Assembly: GCA_963851085.1 (NCBI GenBank)
Contig: CAWKNX010000005.1
Location: 186,001 to 250,000 of the forward strand
Direction of reading: 5' to 3'
Source: DATFVJ01 sp963851085
Lineage (GTDB): Bacteria > Actinomycetota > Actinomycetes > Streptosporangiales > Streptosporangiaceae
Length of the DNA stretch: 64,000 nt
Under the pieces are notes generated by a model. It did no database searches, was not told the DNA's origin, and saw only the letters and a list, made by a program, of their open reading frames with translations. Made by a program: the position numbers and the translations under genes. Below, piece by piece: positions 8,885 through 17,049 of this stretch; position 1 is the first letter of the stretch; each line of letters opens with the position of its first letter.

Positions 8885-9655
8885 ATGGAGATTCTGGTCT
8901 GCGTCAAGCGCGTCCCCATGGTCGGCGGCAAGATCGTCGTGACCCCGGACGGGCAGGAGGTCGACACCCGCCTGTCCGGGTTCACGATCAGCCCGCATGA
9001 GGAATGCGCGGTCGAGGAAGCCGTCCAGCTGGTCGAGCGTTACGGCGGCAGCGTCTGTGTGCTGACGCTCGGCCCGCCCGCCGCCGCAGAGCAACTGCGC
9101 GCGGCGCTGGCCCTCGGCGCTGGGCATGCCGTCCTCCTGGAGACCGACGGCAGTCACTGGGGCCCGATCGCGACGGCCGAGGCGATCGTCGAAGCTGTCC
9201 GCGGGCGGGCCGGGACCGGGCAGCATCCGTACGACCTGATCCTCTTCGGGAACGAGGCTGCCGACACCGGCGACTACCAGGTCGGCGTGCGGGTCGCCCA
9301 CGCACTTGGCCTGCCCAGCGTCACCGGCATCAAGAACATCGAGATGGGCGAGGGGTCCGCGCGGGTGCGGCGCGAATACCGGGGCATCCAGGAGGTCTTC
9401 GAGGTCACGCTTCCTGCGGTCATCACCGTCAAGGAGGGCATCAATCTGCCGAGGTACCCGTCGTTTCCCGGCCGGGTCCGGGCGAAGAAGGCGGTCATCG
9501 AGGAGTCCAGGCCGAAATGGCACGGCGAGAGCCTTCGGATGCGGATGCTTCGGGTGCCCGAGGAAGAGCGCAGGCGCACGGAGATCCTGGGCCAGGGGGC
9601 GGATGCGGTACCGGCACTCGTCCGGCTGCTCGAGGATCTCGGGGTCCTGCCGTGA
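8885..9655 (+). CDS. etfB: Electron transfer flavoprotein beta subunit
   Basis: A 256-residue ETF beta subunit. It starts MEILVCVKRVP, has the AMP-binding-type region GNEAADTGDYQVGVRVAHALGLP near residue 120, and contains the conserved EYRGIQEVFEVTLPAVITVKEGIN. ETF beta pairs with ETF alpha and takes electrons from acyl-CoA or N-methyl amine dehydrogenases to the quinone pool. It begins five bases after the dehydrogenase stop and its TGA overlaps the GTG of the alpha gene, so the three genes form one operon and the dehydrogenase is the likely electron donor. Confidence 0.92.
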   Translation: MEILVCVKRVPMVGGKIVVTPDGQEVDTRLSGFTISPHEECAVEEAVQLVERYGGSVCVLTLGPPAAAEQLRAALALGAGHAVLLETDGSHWGPIATAEAIVEAVRGRAGTGQHPYDLILFGNEAADTGDYQVGVRVAHALGLPSVTGIKNIEMGEGSARVRREYRGIQEVFEVTLPAVITVKEGINLPRYPSFPGRVRAKKAVIEESRPKWHGESLRMRMLRVPEEERRRTEILGQGADAVPALVRLLEDLGVLP

Positions 9656-10808
9656 CCGTGCTGTGCCTGGTCGAGCACGAATCCGGCGAGGTCATCGATG
9701 CCTCCGCCGCGGCCCTGGCCTTCGCACGCACCCTGGCGCAATCGCTGCCCGTCATCGACATCGGAGCCGATATCGGAGCCGATGCCGGACCGTCTGACGG
9801 TGCCTCATCCGGAGCGAGCGTGGCGGCGGTGCTGTTCCGCGCCGCCGATGAGCTGCCTGTCGGCACGCTCGCCGCCTTCGGCGTGTCCGACGTCTACGCG
9901 GTCGAGTCGGATCTGCTCACCTCGTATGCGCCGCTGGCCTGGGCACGCGCGCTCGCGGACCTGATCGAGGCGTCGTCCGCCGACGCAGTGGTGGCCGCGG
10001 GCACCGATCGAGGCAACGAGGTGCTTGCGCATCTGGGCGCGATCACCGGCGAGCCGATGGTGGCGGGCTGCGTCTCCGCGGTCCTTGCGACCGATGAATC
10101 CGCCGCTGGCCAGCCCGGCGGGTCCGCCGGTGCTCCGGGTGCTCAAGGTGGCGCCGGTTTGCCCGGTCCCCGCACATGGCACATCGTCCGGCAGCGCTGG
10201 GCGGGCAGCCTGATTGAAGACGCCGTGCTCCACGCCTCACCCGCGCTGCTCACCGTCGCCTACGCTGCCGTGGCCGCTGCCGTGGCCGCTGCCTGGCCGC
10301 TGACGTGGCCGCCGTCGCGGCGGCGGCCACTGGTGCGGCCCGCGTCCGGATCCATCGGCCCGCAATCCGCGACGACGACCTCAGTGTGCGGGTCGTCGAG
10401 TCGGCCAAACCGAGCGCGGGGGTATCGCTCGCCACCGCACGGGTGGTCGTCGGTGGCGGGCGCGGCGTCGGCGGCCCCGAGGGCTTCGCAGTTATCGAGG
10501 AGCTTGCGGGCCTGCTCGGGGCCGCTGTCGGGGTGTCGCGCGTGGTCACCAGTCAGGGCTGGCGGCCGCACACGCAGCAGGTCGGTCAGACAGGTGCGCG
10601 TATCGCACCCGAGCTCTACCTGGCCTGCGGGATCAGCGGCGCGATCCAGCACATGGCGGGCTGCCTCGGCGCCAAGCACATCGTCGTGATCAATACCGAC
10701 GCCGACGCGCCGATCATCGGGCACGCCGACTACGCGCTGATCGGTGACCTGAAAGAGGTCATCCCCGCCTTGGTGGCGGCCATCCGGGCCAGGAATGTTT
10801 CGCCCTGA
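9652..10808 (+). pseudogene. etfA: Electron transfer flavoprotein alpha subunit, frameshifted
   Basis: The start GTG (9652) overlaps the etfB stop. The N-terminal domain reads normally to WHIVRQRWAGSLIEDAVL and an Ala/Val-rich stretch. Near 10293 the frame is lost in a 12-bp repeat region (units like GCCGTGGCCGCT) by what looks like deletion of one G; the next frame carries the intact FAD domain (KPSAGVSLATARVVVGGGRG, SQGWRPHTQQVGQTG, ACGISGAIQHMAG, NTDADAPIIGHADYALIGD) to the stop at 10808. All FAD-binding motifs are present, so this is either a sequencing error, a recent mutation or a slippage-prone switch. If real, ETF function would be lost here unless another copy exists. Confidence 0.85.
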
Positions 10809-10925
10809 CGGTTGAATGACGTCATGGATAGCGGAGTTCGCGGCGGCGGTGTTCTCGACCACGATCCCGGCGCGGCTGACCGCTTCGCCTGCCACCTCGC
10901 GGCGGTCCTCGCGGCTGGCACTCTT

Positions 10926-10952
10926 ACCCCAGCGATGGGCCATTGCCGGGGT
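10926..10952. repeat. 27-bp dispersed palindrome, copy 1
   Basis: Two 13-base arms (left ACCCCAGCGATGG) surround a single central G; 11 of 13 positions pair. Related copies occur at 11484, 43551, 50900 and 50931 in this window, always outside genes. Confidence 0.7.
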
Positions 10953-11015
10953 GATCGCGCCGCTGTCAACGTGTGCCATCGAGTCCACTTCAAGATCATT
11001 TGCGTGGATGTCCGG

Positions 11016-11276
11016 TTACGGGTCGCCCGCGGGCTGTATCAAAATCGAGAACTCGTCTCGAACCGTGAGATTGATCTTGTCGGCACGCCCTGACGGACGA
11101 AGAGCCGTTGTAGTGACCTGCGGCGCTGCTGTCGTGCCTGCCACCGTCGATAGCGCGATCTCGGCATCTGAGACGCGCAATGGATTCTGCAACAGCCCGC
11201 CCGCGACTTGTAACGGGACATCCACGGTCACCGGCGGCGCCAGCCACACGATGACACCATCGGCCGTCAAGATCAA
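11016..11276 (-). CDS. Hypothetical small protein (86 aa)
   Basis: An 86-residue frame on the minus strand starting MILTADGVIVWLAPP, with alternating hydrophobic residues suggesting beta strands and little low-complexity content. I recognise no family. There is no strong ribosome site, and a slightly longer frame could start upstream. It could equally be the remnant of a larger gene, because the same stretch carries several dispersed repeats. Confidence 0.25.
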   Translation of the reverse strand: MILTADGVIVWLAPPVTVDVPLQVAGGLLQNPLRVSDAEIALSTVAGTTAAPQVTTTALRPSGRADKINLTVRDEFSILIQPAGDP

Positions 11277-11359
11277 CTGCGGCTTGGCACACGAATGGCC
11301 CGCAGGGTGCCGGATGGCACGGCTGTCAATATGTACCCTTACTCTGATCCACGGGCGCT

Positions 11360-11416
11360 TTCATGATCGCGGTAACTCTTCGGCGATATGTGCGGAAAAG
11401 TTACCGCGATCATGAA
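11360..11416. repeat. Short hairpin derived from the IS ends (MITE-like), copy 2
   Basis: The arm TTCATGATCGCGGTAAC at 11360-11376 is the exact reverse complement of 11400-11416. The spacer keeps pieces of both IS ends. The ~50 bases to the right (CCCGGCGC..., CCCGGATCATGATTCA) also match the sequence just right of the full IS at 56443-56490. Confidence 0.8.
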
Positions 11417-11483
11417 GGCCCGGCGCTGCCCCGGCCGCTGCCATCGCCCGGATCATGATTCACGGCCCGCGGGGCGGCCCATA

Positions 11484-11510
11484 ACACCACCAATGGGCCA
11501 TTGCTGGGGT
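11484..11510. repeat. 27-bp dispersed palindrome, copy 2
   Basis: The central AATGGGCCATT core and the right arm GCTGGGGT are intact; the left arm is degenerate. It ends 27 bases before the ATG of the SDR gene, so it could affect that promoter or leader. Confidence 0.65.
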
Positions 11511-11537
11511 AAAGCAACAGCGCAGGAGACCACGGAG

Positions 11538-12326
11538 ATGACGCACATGGACGCCACGCTGCCGCCGGTCCCGCGCCGCGCACTTGTCACCGGGGGGTCG
11601 CGGGGCGTCGGCGCCGCGGTCGCGGCGGCGCTCGCCGCGGCGGGTCATGCGGTGGCCGTGCACTGCCGCGTGGACACGGCCGCGGCGGAGACGGTGGTCT
11701 CCGCGCTGCCAGGAAGCGGGCACACGATCGTGAGCGGTGACATCGCCGATCCAGAGCAGGTGCGGGCGTTCGTGGCCGCGGCCGTCACCGCGCTCGGCGG
11801 CATCGACGTCCTGGTCAACAACGCCGGAGTGTATTTCGAGCAGCCGATCGCGTCCACGTCCTACTCCGCGTGGCAGGACGCCTGGCGGCGCATTGTCGAC
11901 ATCAACCTGCACGGGACCGCCAACGTCACCTGGTGCGTGACCGATCATCTGCTGCGCCGGCCAGAAGGGCCCATGGGAGCGAGGATCATCACCGTCGGAA
12001 GCCGCGGGGCCTACCGCGGCGAACCGGACGCCCCTGCCTATGGCGCCAGCAAGGCGGCGGTGCATTCGCTGACGCAGTCGCTGGCGGTCGCGCTCGCCCC
12101 GTACGGCATCGCGGCCGCGGCGGTCGCACCGGGCTTCGTCCGCACCGACATGACCGAGTCGATGCTTTCCGGTTCGGCTGGAGACGCCATCAGGGCGCAG
12201 AGCCCCTTCGGCCGGGTCGCGGAGTCCGAGGAGATCGCCGCCGCGGTCGCGTGGCTCGCCTCACCAGGTGCGCAATGGGCGAGCGGAGCCGTCCTCGATC
12301 TGAACGGCGCGTCCCACCTGCGCTGA
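11538..12326 (+). CDS. Short-chain dehydrogenase/reductase
   Basis: A 262-residue classical SDR. It has the cofactor motif TGGSRGVG (residues 18-25), the structural NNAG, and the catalytic YxxxK at Y168-K172 (YGASK) with the serine in VGSRG a few residues before. The C-terminal PGFVRTDM and GAVLDLNGA fit the family. It probably reduces or oxidises a small carbonyl or alcohol with NAD(P)H; the substrate cannot be told. AGGAG lies upstream of the ATG. It is convergent with the methyl-transfer operon, and an array of hairpins separates the two. Confidence 0.88.
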   Translation: MTHMDATLPPVPRRALVTGGSRGVGAAVAAALAAAGHAVAVHCRVDTAAAETVVSALPGSGHTIVSGDIADPEQVRAFVAAAVTALGGIDVLVNNAGVYFEQPIASTSYSAWQDAWRRIVDINLHGTANVTWCVTDHLLRRPEGPMGARIITVGSRGAYRGEPDAPAYGASKAAVHSLTQSLAVALAPYGIAAAAVAPGFVRTDMTESMLSGSAGDAIRAQSPFGRVAESEEIAAAVAWLASPGAQWASGAVLDLNGASHLR

Positions 12327-12420
12327 CCCGCCCGGTGCCACCCCGCCCGGTGCCACCCCGCCCGGTGCCACCCCCGCCCGGTGCCACCCCCGCCCGGTGC
12401 CACCCCCGGCGGTGTGCCAC
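12327..12420. repeat. Tandem 15-16 bp repeat after the SDR stop
   Basis: Five to six head-to-tail copies of a unit containing CCGCCCGGTGCCACCC begin directly after the SDR stop codon. The unit length changes from 15 to 16-17 bp along the array. No coding role is apparent. Confidence 0.75.
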
Positions 12421-12580
12421 GTCCGGGCAACGTCGCTGTGACAGCTGTCGCGGCACCCACTCGAGCACGGACTGCTCGATGCTGGCCGTGGGGAACACCT
12501 CGTAGCGGGGGGGGCCGCAAAAGCGACGCGGCGCTCAGGAGGCCGCTGCGGGCCCGCACGGCTGGCCCTGAGACTGATCC

Positions 12581-12884
12581 TTAACGGCTGCCGCGGATGC
12601 GGTATCCGCTGGTGTGGGGGGATGCCGGGGGGTCGGCCCCCCGGGGCAATACAGTCTTAACGGCTGCCGCGGATGCGGTATCCGCTGGTGTGGGGGGATG
12701 CCGGGGGGTCGGCCCCCCGGGGCAATACAGTCTTAACGGCTGCCGCGGATGCGGTATCCGCTGGTGTGGGGGGATGCCGGGGGGTCGGCCCCCCGGGGCA
12801 ATACAGTCTTAACGGCTGCCGCGGATGCGGTATCCGCTGGTGTGGGGGGATCCCGGGGGGTCGGCCCCCCGGGGCAATACAGTC
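12581..12884. repeat. Four tandem 76-bp hairpin units between convergent genes
   Basis: Four units of exactly 76 bp start at 12581, 12657, 12733 and 12809; only one base differs in the last (GATCCCGG for GATGCCGG). Each starts TTAACGGCTGCCGCGG and contains the hairpin CCGGGGGG-TCGG-CCCCCCGG. A fifth start (TTAACGGCTG at 12885) supplies the stop codon of the next gene. The length is not a multiple of three, so it is not a coding repeat. Its position between convergent genes suggests a bidirectional terminator. Confidence 0.85.
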
Positions 12885-13538
12885 TTAACGGCTGCGCGGC
12901 GTGTCACGTGAGCCGGCGAGGTCACCTCGCTCAGCAGGCGTTCGAGATCGCGTTCGAAGGCCGGCCACGCCGACGTCGATCACGGTCAGCGGGAGGCCGA
13001 ACATCGTGGCCACCGACCACGCCTCGGCTTCGAGGCCGGGGCTGCGCCGCTGCGCCAGCCAGACGACGCGGCGGTAATGGCCGAAGTAGTCGGCCCAAAG
13101 CTCGGGCCGCCTGTCGAGGCCGAGTTCGGCGAGGACCGACCGGCGGAAGCTGCGCACGAGAAAGTCGGTGAGCACGTAGGTGCCTGGTTCGGTGCCGAAG
13201 AGTGCCCGCATCCGCTCAGGTCCAGCGAACACGTCGTAGCAGTGCAGCCCGCGCAACATCCGCAGGCCGAGGCGCTCGCACAGGTCGCCGAGTGCGCCGT
13301 AGGTCCCGCAGTCCGCGTAGGCGAGCGCCACGCGCCGGCCCCGGGCCTCCGCACGCAGCGCGAGGCGCTCCGCATCAGCCGTGATCCGCTCCGGCCGGTT
13401 GTGCAGCAGGGAGGGAAGGCAAGCCACCTCCACCGGCCAGCCCCGGCGCGCGACGATCTCGCGGACGTGCGCGCCGAGCGCGCCGCAGGCGATCACCGTG
13501 ACCTCCGCAGGTGCTGGCACCGCCGCCGGGGACGGCAT
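12885..13538 (-). CDS. DUF1638 family protein
   Basis: About 217 residues from ATG 13538; a longer frame starting at 13622 would overlap the previous gene and adds only low-complexity sequence. The core VTVIACGALGAHVREI, LPSLLHNRPERI, YADCGTYG and CYDVFAGP matches the DUF1638 family, which is often found beside MttB-type methyltransferase and corrinoid protein genes; its function is unknown. The Cys and His residues in YADCGTYG and LHCYD could bind a metal or corrinoid. It is the last gene of the corrinoid operon, 16 bp after the RACE stop. Its TAA lies in the dispersed TTAACGGCTG motif. Confidence 0.78.
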   Translation of the reverse strand: MPSPAAVPAPAEVTVIACGALGAHVREIVARRGWPVEVACLPSLLHNRPERITADAERLALRAEARGRRVALAYADCGTYGALGDLCERLGLRMLRGLHCYDVFAGPERMRALFGTEPGTYVLTDFLVRSFRRSVLAELGLDRRPELWADYFGHYRRVVWLAQRRSPGLEAEAWSVATMFGLPLTVIDVGVAGLRTRSRTPAERGDLAGSRDTPRSR

Positions 13539-13554
13539 CGGTGCCGCGGCCGGG

Positions 13555-15513
13555 TCAGGCAGGGAATTGCAGTTGCTCGACGAACCGGTCGTTGAAGTCG
13601 GCGCGGTCGGAGAGTTCGACATACCTCACCTCCCCGAGCAGAGCCACCGCCCCGGCCCGTTCCCGCACGCTCATCAGGGCCATCTTCGCGCCCTCGCCCG
13701 CGACGTTGCCGGCGGCCACCACGCGCGTCACGGGCAGCTTCGGCACCAGGCCGATCCGGATCGCGTTCGCCGGCGACAGATACGTGCCGAACGACCCCGC
13801 GAGCAGGACCTGCTGGATGGCGCCGGGCTCCAGCCCGGCCTCCTCGATGAGGATGCGCCAGCCGGTGGCGATCGCGGCCTTGGCGAACTGGAGTTCCCGC
13901 ACGTCGCGCTGCGACAGGTAGATCGAGTGCTCCGCGTCGCCAGGCTCGTCCAGCCAGTGCAGCACGAACACGCGCTCCTTGCCGATCCTGGCCAGCCTGG
14001 GGGCGAGGCCTGGCGCGAGCGCCGCGGCCTGCTCGTCGGGAACGAGCCGGCCCGACTGATCGACCAGCCCGAGCCTGACCAGCCCCGTGACCGCGTCGAC
14101 CAGCCCGGAACCGCACAGGCCCGCCGGCGGTGCGTCGCCGATGACGTCGAGCTTCACTTCGTCTGGGGTCATCGACACGACCTCGATCGCCCCGTCCGCG
14201 GCCCGCATGCCGCAGCGGATCGCCGCGCCCTCGAACGCCGGGCCCGCCGGCGCCGCGGTCGCGAGCAGCCACTCGCTGTTCCCCAGCACGATCTCGCAGT
14301 TCGTGCCGATGTCCACGAACAGCCGGGTGCGCGAGTCGCGGTCCATGCCCGAAGCGAGCAGGCCGGCCATGATGTCGCCGCCCGCATATGCGCCGAAAGA
14401 GGGGAACACGACGGCGCGGGCGCGCGGGTGGACGCCGATCCCGATCTCGGCCGCGAGCAGTTCGGGGAACGTCCGCGTCGACATGATGAACGGCGCGACG
14501 CCCATCGGCTCGGGGTCGATGCCGAGCGCGATGTGGGTCATGGTCGCGTTGCCAGCCAGCGCCACCTCGTAGACGTTGCGCGGATCCACGCCGCCGCGCT
14601 TGCACACGGCCTGGGCTAGCTCACCAAGCGTCTCGTGGGCCAGCCCGGCCAGCCGGTCGAGGGCCTCGGGGTCCATCATGATCGAGCTGATCCTGGTGAT
14701 CACGTCCGCACCGAACCGCTGCTGCCTGTTGAGCGTCGACTCCACCGAGAGCGGCGTGCCCGTGGAAAGGTCGAGCAGCGTGGCGACGACGGTCGTGGTC
14801 CCGAGGTCGAACGCGATGCCGAACGCGCGGTCGGTGGTGTCGCCCGGCTCGACATCGATCAGCACGTCGTCGACCACGACGGCGGTGACCTTGTAGTCGG
14901 CGCCGCGCAGCACCCGGCCGATGGACCTGAGCGCGTGCAGGTCCACCCGCAGTTCCAGGTCGTCAAGCTCGGTGAGGAGACGTTCGAGGTCAGTGGTCTG
15001 ATCGCCAAGGTGCGGTTCGGACAGCTCCACGTAGCGCTTCTTCGTCGCCGGGCGCAAGATCACCTGCCTGCCCACGCCGACCGTGGCAGCCTTGGGCCTG
15101 GTGACGAGCGGCGGCACCTCGACGGTCAGGCCGGATACCGCCAGGGCGCGGCACGCGAGGCGCCATCCGGCGGCGAGCTGCTCGGTGGTGAAGGCGCGGT
15201 GGTCGAGCACCGTGACGGGCACCGCGCCATCGAGCACCTTGATCTTGCATTTCGCGCAGGTGCCATGGCCACCGCAGGTGGAGTCGATCGCGATGCCGTT
15301 CCAGCTCGCCGCGTCGAACAAGGTGACACCGGGCGGCACGCGCACACGCCGGCCGCTCGGCTCGAACGCGAGTGCCACGCGGGTGGCTCCGTCACCGTGC
15401 ACGGCGTCGTGGCGTGGCACGTCGCCCGCGGGTTTCCCGCCGCCCGCGCCTGATCCATCCACCAGCGGTTCGCCGGCCTGATGAACCGTCCGCGCGCGCG
15501 AGCGTGCGGTCAT
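13555..15513 (-). CDS. Reductive activator of corrinoid proteins (RACE; 2Fe-2S + ASKHA)
   Basis: A 652-residue protein. An N-terminal ferredoxin-type 2Fe-2S domain has cysteines in STCGGHGTCAKCKI and RLACRA (about residues 79-115). A DUF4445/ASKHA ATPase domain follows, with FDLGTTTVVATLLD near residue 233, FVDIGTNCEIV and LAGSFGTYLSP. RACE proteins use ATP to reduce inactive Co(II) corrinoid back to Co(I) in methyl-transfer systems. The ATG (15513) overlaps the TGA of the upstream methyltransferase (ATGA), which fixes the start. All Fe-S ligands and ATPase motifs look intact. Confidence 0.9.
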   Translation of the reverse strand: MTARSRARTVHQAGEPLVDGSGAGGGKPAGDVPRHDAVHGDGATRVALAFEPSGRRVRVPPGVTLFDAASWNGIAIDSTCGGHGTCAKCKIKVLDGAVPVTVLDHRAFTTEQLAAGWRLACRALAVSGLTVEVPPLVTRPKAATVGVGRQVILRPATKKRYVELSEPHLGDQTTDLERLLTELDDLELRVDLHALRSIGRVLRGADYKVTAVVVDDVLIDVEPGDTTDRAFGIAFDLGTTTVVATLLDLSTGTPLSVESTLNRQQRFGADVITRISSIMMDPEALDRLAGLAHETLGELAQAVCKRGGVDPRNVYEVALAGNATMTHIALGIDPEPMGVAPFIMSTRTFPELLAAEIGIGVHPRARAVVFPSFGAYAGGDIMAGLLASGMDRDSRTRLFVDIGTNCEIVLGNSEWLLATAAPAGPAFEGAAIRCGMRAADGAIEVVSMTPDEVKLDVIGDAPPAGLCGSGLVDAVTGLVRLGLVDQSGRLVPDEQAAALAPGLAPRLARIGKERVFVLHWLDEPGDAEHSIYLSQRDVRELQFAKAAIATGWRILIEEAGLEPGAIQQVLLAGSFGTYLSPANAIRIGLVPKLPVTRVVAAGNVAGEGAKMALMSVRERAGAVALLGEVRYVELSDRADFNDRFVEQLQFPA

Positions 15514-16367
15514 GTCGACGCCTGCCGCGCCCGGTGAGCGGCGATCCACGAGGCGCCCCACGGATCGCGGTCGAGCAGGAGATCCGCGGCCTTGACGGCG
15601 CGGACTAGCTGTGGCGACCGGGCGTCCATGATGGCACTGGTCAGGCCGCTGTTGATCGCCATCGGCAGGAACGCGGCACCGATCGTGTGGCGGTCGGGCA
15701 TGCCGAAGGAGACATTGGACGCGCCGAGCGTCATGTTCACGCCGAACTCGTCACGGCAGCGGGCGATCGTCTCCAGCGTGCGGAGCACCAGGGTGGTGTC
15801 CGCGCCGATGGGCATGGCGAGCGGGTCGAGCACGATGTCCTCGACACCGATGCCGAACCGCCGCGTCGCGACGTCGATGGCCTTGCGGGCGAGCTCCACC
15901 CGCCGCCCGGGATCCTCCGGGATCTCCGCCTCGTCGTTGGGCAGCAGGATGACGGCGGCGCCGTACTTCCTGACGAGCGGGAGGATGGCGTCGAGGCGCT
16001 CATCCTCCGCCGTGACGGAGTTGACCAGTGCCTTGCCCTCGTAACTGGCCAGGCCGGCTTCGAGCACCTCCACGATCGAGGAGTCGATGCACAGGGGCAG
16101 GTCGGTGAGACTCTGGATGAGCTTGACCGCCCGCACCATCATCTCGGCCTCGTCCACCAGGGGAGCGCCCATGTTGACGTCGAGGACCATGGCGCCGCCG
16201 GCCACCTGCTCGGTGACGTCGTTTTCGATGCGGGCCAGATCGCCCTGCCGCAGTTCCTGTTGCAGCGTCTTTCTGCCGGTGGGGTTGATCCGCTCGCCGA
16301 TGACGCAGAACGGCTGATCGGGGCCGATCACGACTTCCCTGGTGGCCGACCGCAGGACTGTGTGCAT
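15510..16367 (-). CDS. Methyltetrahydrofolate:corrinoid methyltransferase (MtgA/CmuE-like)
   Basis: A 285-residue pterin-binding TIM barrel. It begins with FCVIGERINPTGRKTL, followed by VLDVNMGAP, LCIDSS, VNSVTAE and the late TLGASNVSFGMPDRH, the layout of corrinoid methyl-THF methyltransferases such as MtgA or MtvA. It would move the methyl group from the methyl-corrinoid protein to THF, or the reverse. It starts 16 bases after the corrinoid protein stop and overlaps the RACE gene, so the three should be co-expressed. Direction of catalysis is inferred from the catabolic neighbours. Confidence 0.88.
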   Translation of the reverse strand: MHTVLRSATREVVIGPDQPFCVIGERINPTGRKTLQQELRQGDLARIENDVTEQVAGGAMVLDVNMGAPLVDEAEMMVRAVKLIQSLTDLPLCIDSSIVEVLEAGLASYEGKALVNSVTAEDERLDAILPLVRKYGAAVILLPNDEAEIPEDPGRRVELARKAIDVATRRFGIGVEDIVLDPLAMPIGADTTLVLRTLETIARCRDEFGVNMTLGASNVSFGMPDRHTIGAAFLPMAINSGLTSAIMDARSPQLVRAVKAADLLLDRDPWGASWIAAHRARQAST

Positions 16368-16383
16368 AACCCTGCCGCTCCGG

Positions 16384-17049
16384 CTACGCCCGCGCGACGG
16401 CGCGCCGCCGCTGCAAGAGTTCCTTCGCCCGGCTGACGGCGGCCGAGGCGTCAGCCGCGTACCCGTCAGCGCCGACGACGTCCGCGTACTCCTGGGTGAC
16501 CGGGGCGCCGCCGACCATGACGATGACCTGGTCACGCAGCCCGCTCTTCTCCAGGGCGTTGATGTTCGCCTTGAACATCGGCATCGTGGTGGTGAGGAAG
16601 GCGGAGAAGCCGAGGATGTCGGGCCGATGCTCGCGCACCGCCGCGACGAACTTCTCCGGCGCGACCTGGACGCCCAGGTCGATGACCTGGAAGCCCGCGC
16701 CCTCGAACATGATGTTCACGAGGTTCTTCCCGATGTCGTGGACATCACCCTTGACCGTGCCCATGGCGATGGTGCCGATGGCCTCGGCGCCCGTCTCGGC
16801 AAGCAGCGGCCGCAGCACCTCGAGTGCCCCGGCCATCGCCTTGCCGGCGATCAGCATCTCGGGCACGAAGAAGTCGCCGCGTTCGAACCTGGCGCCGACC
16901 TCTTCGAGCGAGGGGATGAGGGCGTCGTAGAGGAGCGTCTCCGGCCCCAGGCCCATCTCGAGACCGGCATTTGTCAACTCGAGCACGGCCGGCGCGTTGC
17001 CGACCAGCGTGACGTCGTACAGCTGGCGGAGCAACTCGTCCTGTGTCAC
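16384..17049 (-). CDS. Corrinoid (cobalamin-binding) protein of a methyltransferase system
   Basis: A 221-residue MtbC/MtgC-type protein. An N-terminal four-helix cap (residues 1-90, including VPEMLIAGKAM) precedes a Rossmann B12-binding domain with the axial ligand H104 in GDVHDIGKNLV, then GFSAFLTTTM and VMVGGAPVT. It carries the methyl group between the substrate methyltransferase (MttB family, at 18060) and the THF methyltransferase. The GTG start overlaps the TGA of the upstream IclR gene (GTGA), and AGGAAGG sits just upstream. Free cobalamin availability is therefore needed for this locus. Confidence 0.92.
   Translation of the reverse strand: MTQDELLRQLYDVTLVGNAPAVLELTNAGLEMGLGPETLLYDALIPSLEEVGARFERGDFFVPEMLIAGKAMAGALEVLRPLLAETGAEAIGTIAMGTVKGDVHDIGKNLVNIMFEGAGFQVIDLGVQVAPEKFVAAVREHRPDILGFSAFLTTTMPMFKANINALEKSGLRDQVIVMVGGAPVTQEYADVVGADGYAADASAAVSRAKELLQRRRAVARA

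Larger units (their letters stand above)
10809..11537. other. Gene-poor stretch with repeats and one weak reading frame
   Basis: No confidently recognisable gene lies between etfA and the SDR gene. The stretch holds two copies of a 27-bp palindrome, one IS-derived hairpin and one 86-codon minus-strand frame that I cannot identify. Codon-like periodicity suggests decayed genes, but no family is visible. Confidence 0.5.

Noticed and set aside
12581..12884. CRISPR array
   Set aside because: The 76-bp units are continuous with no unique spacers and no cas genes are near.
12597..13171. Glycine-rich repeat protein frames through the 76-bp array
   Set aside because: The repeat length is not a multiple of three and each unit holds a strong hairpin, so the frames are by-products of the repeat.
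13538..13622. Longer N-terminus of the DUF1638 protein from 13622
   Set aside because: The extension overlaps the conserved end of the RACE gene and is low-complexity Ser/Pro/Ala sequence; ATG 13538 fits the family core better.
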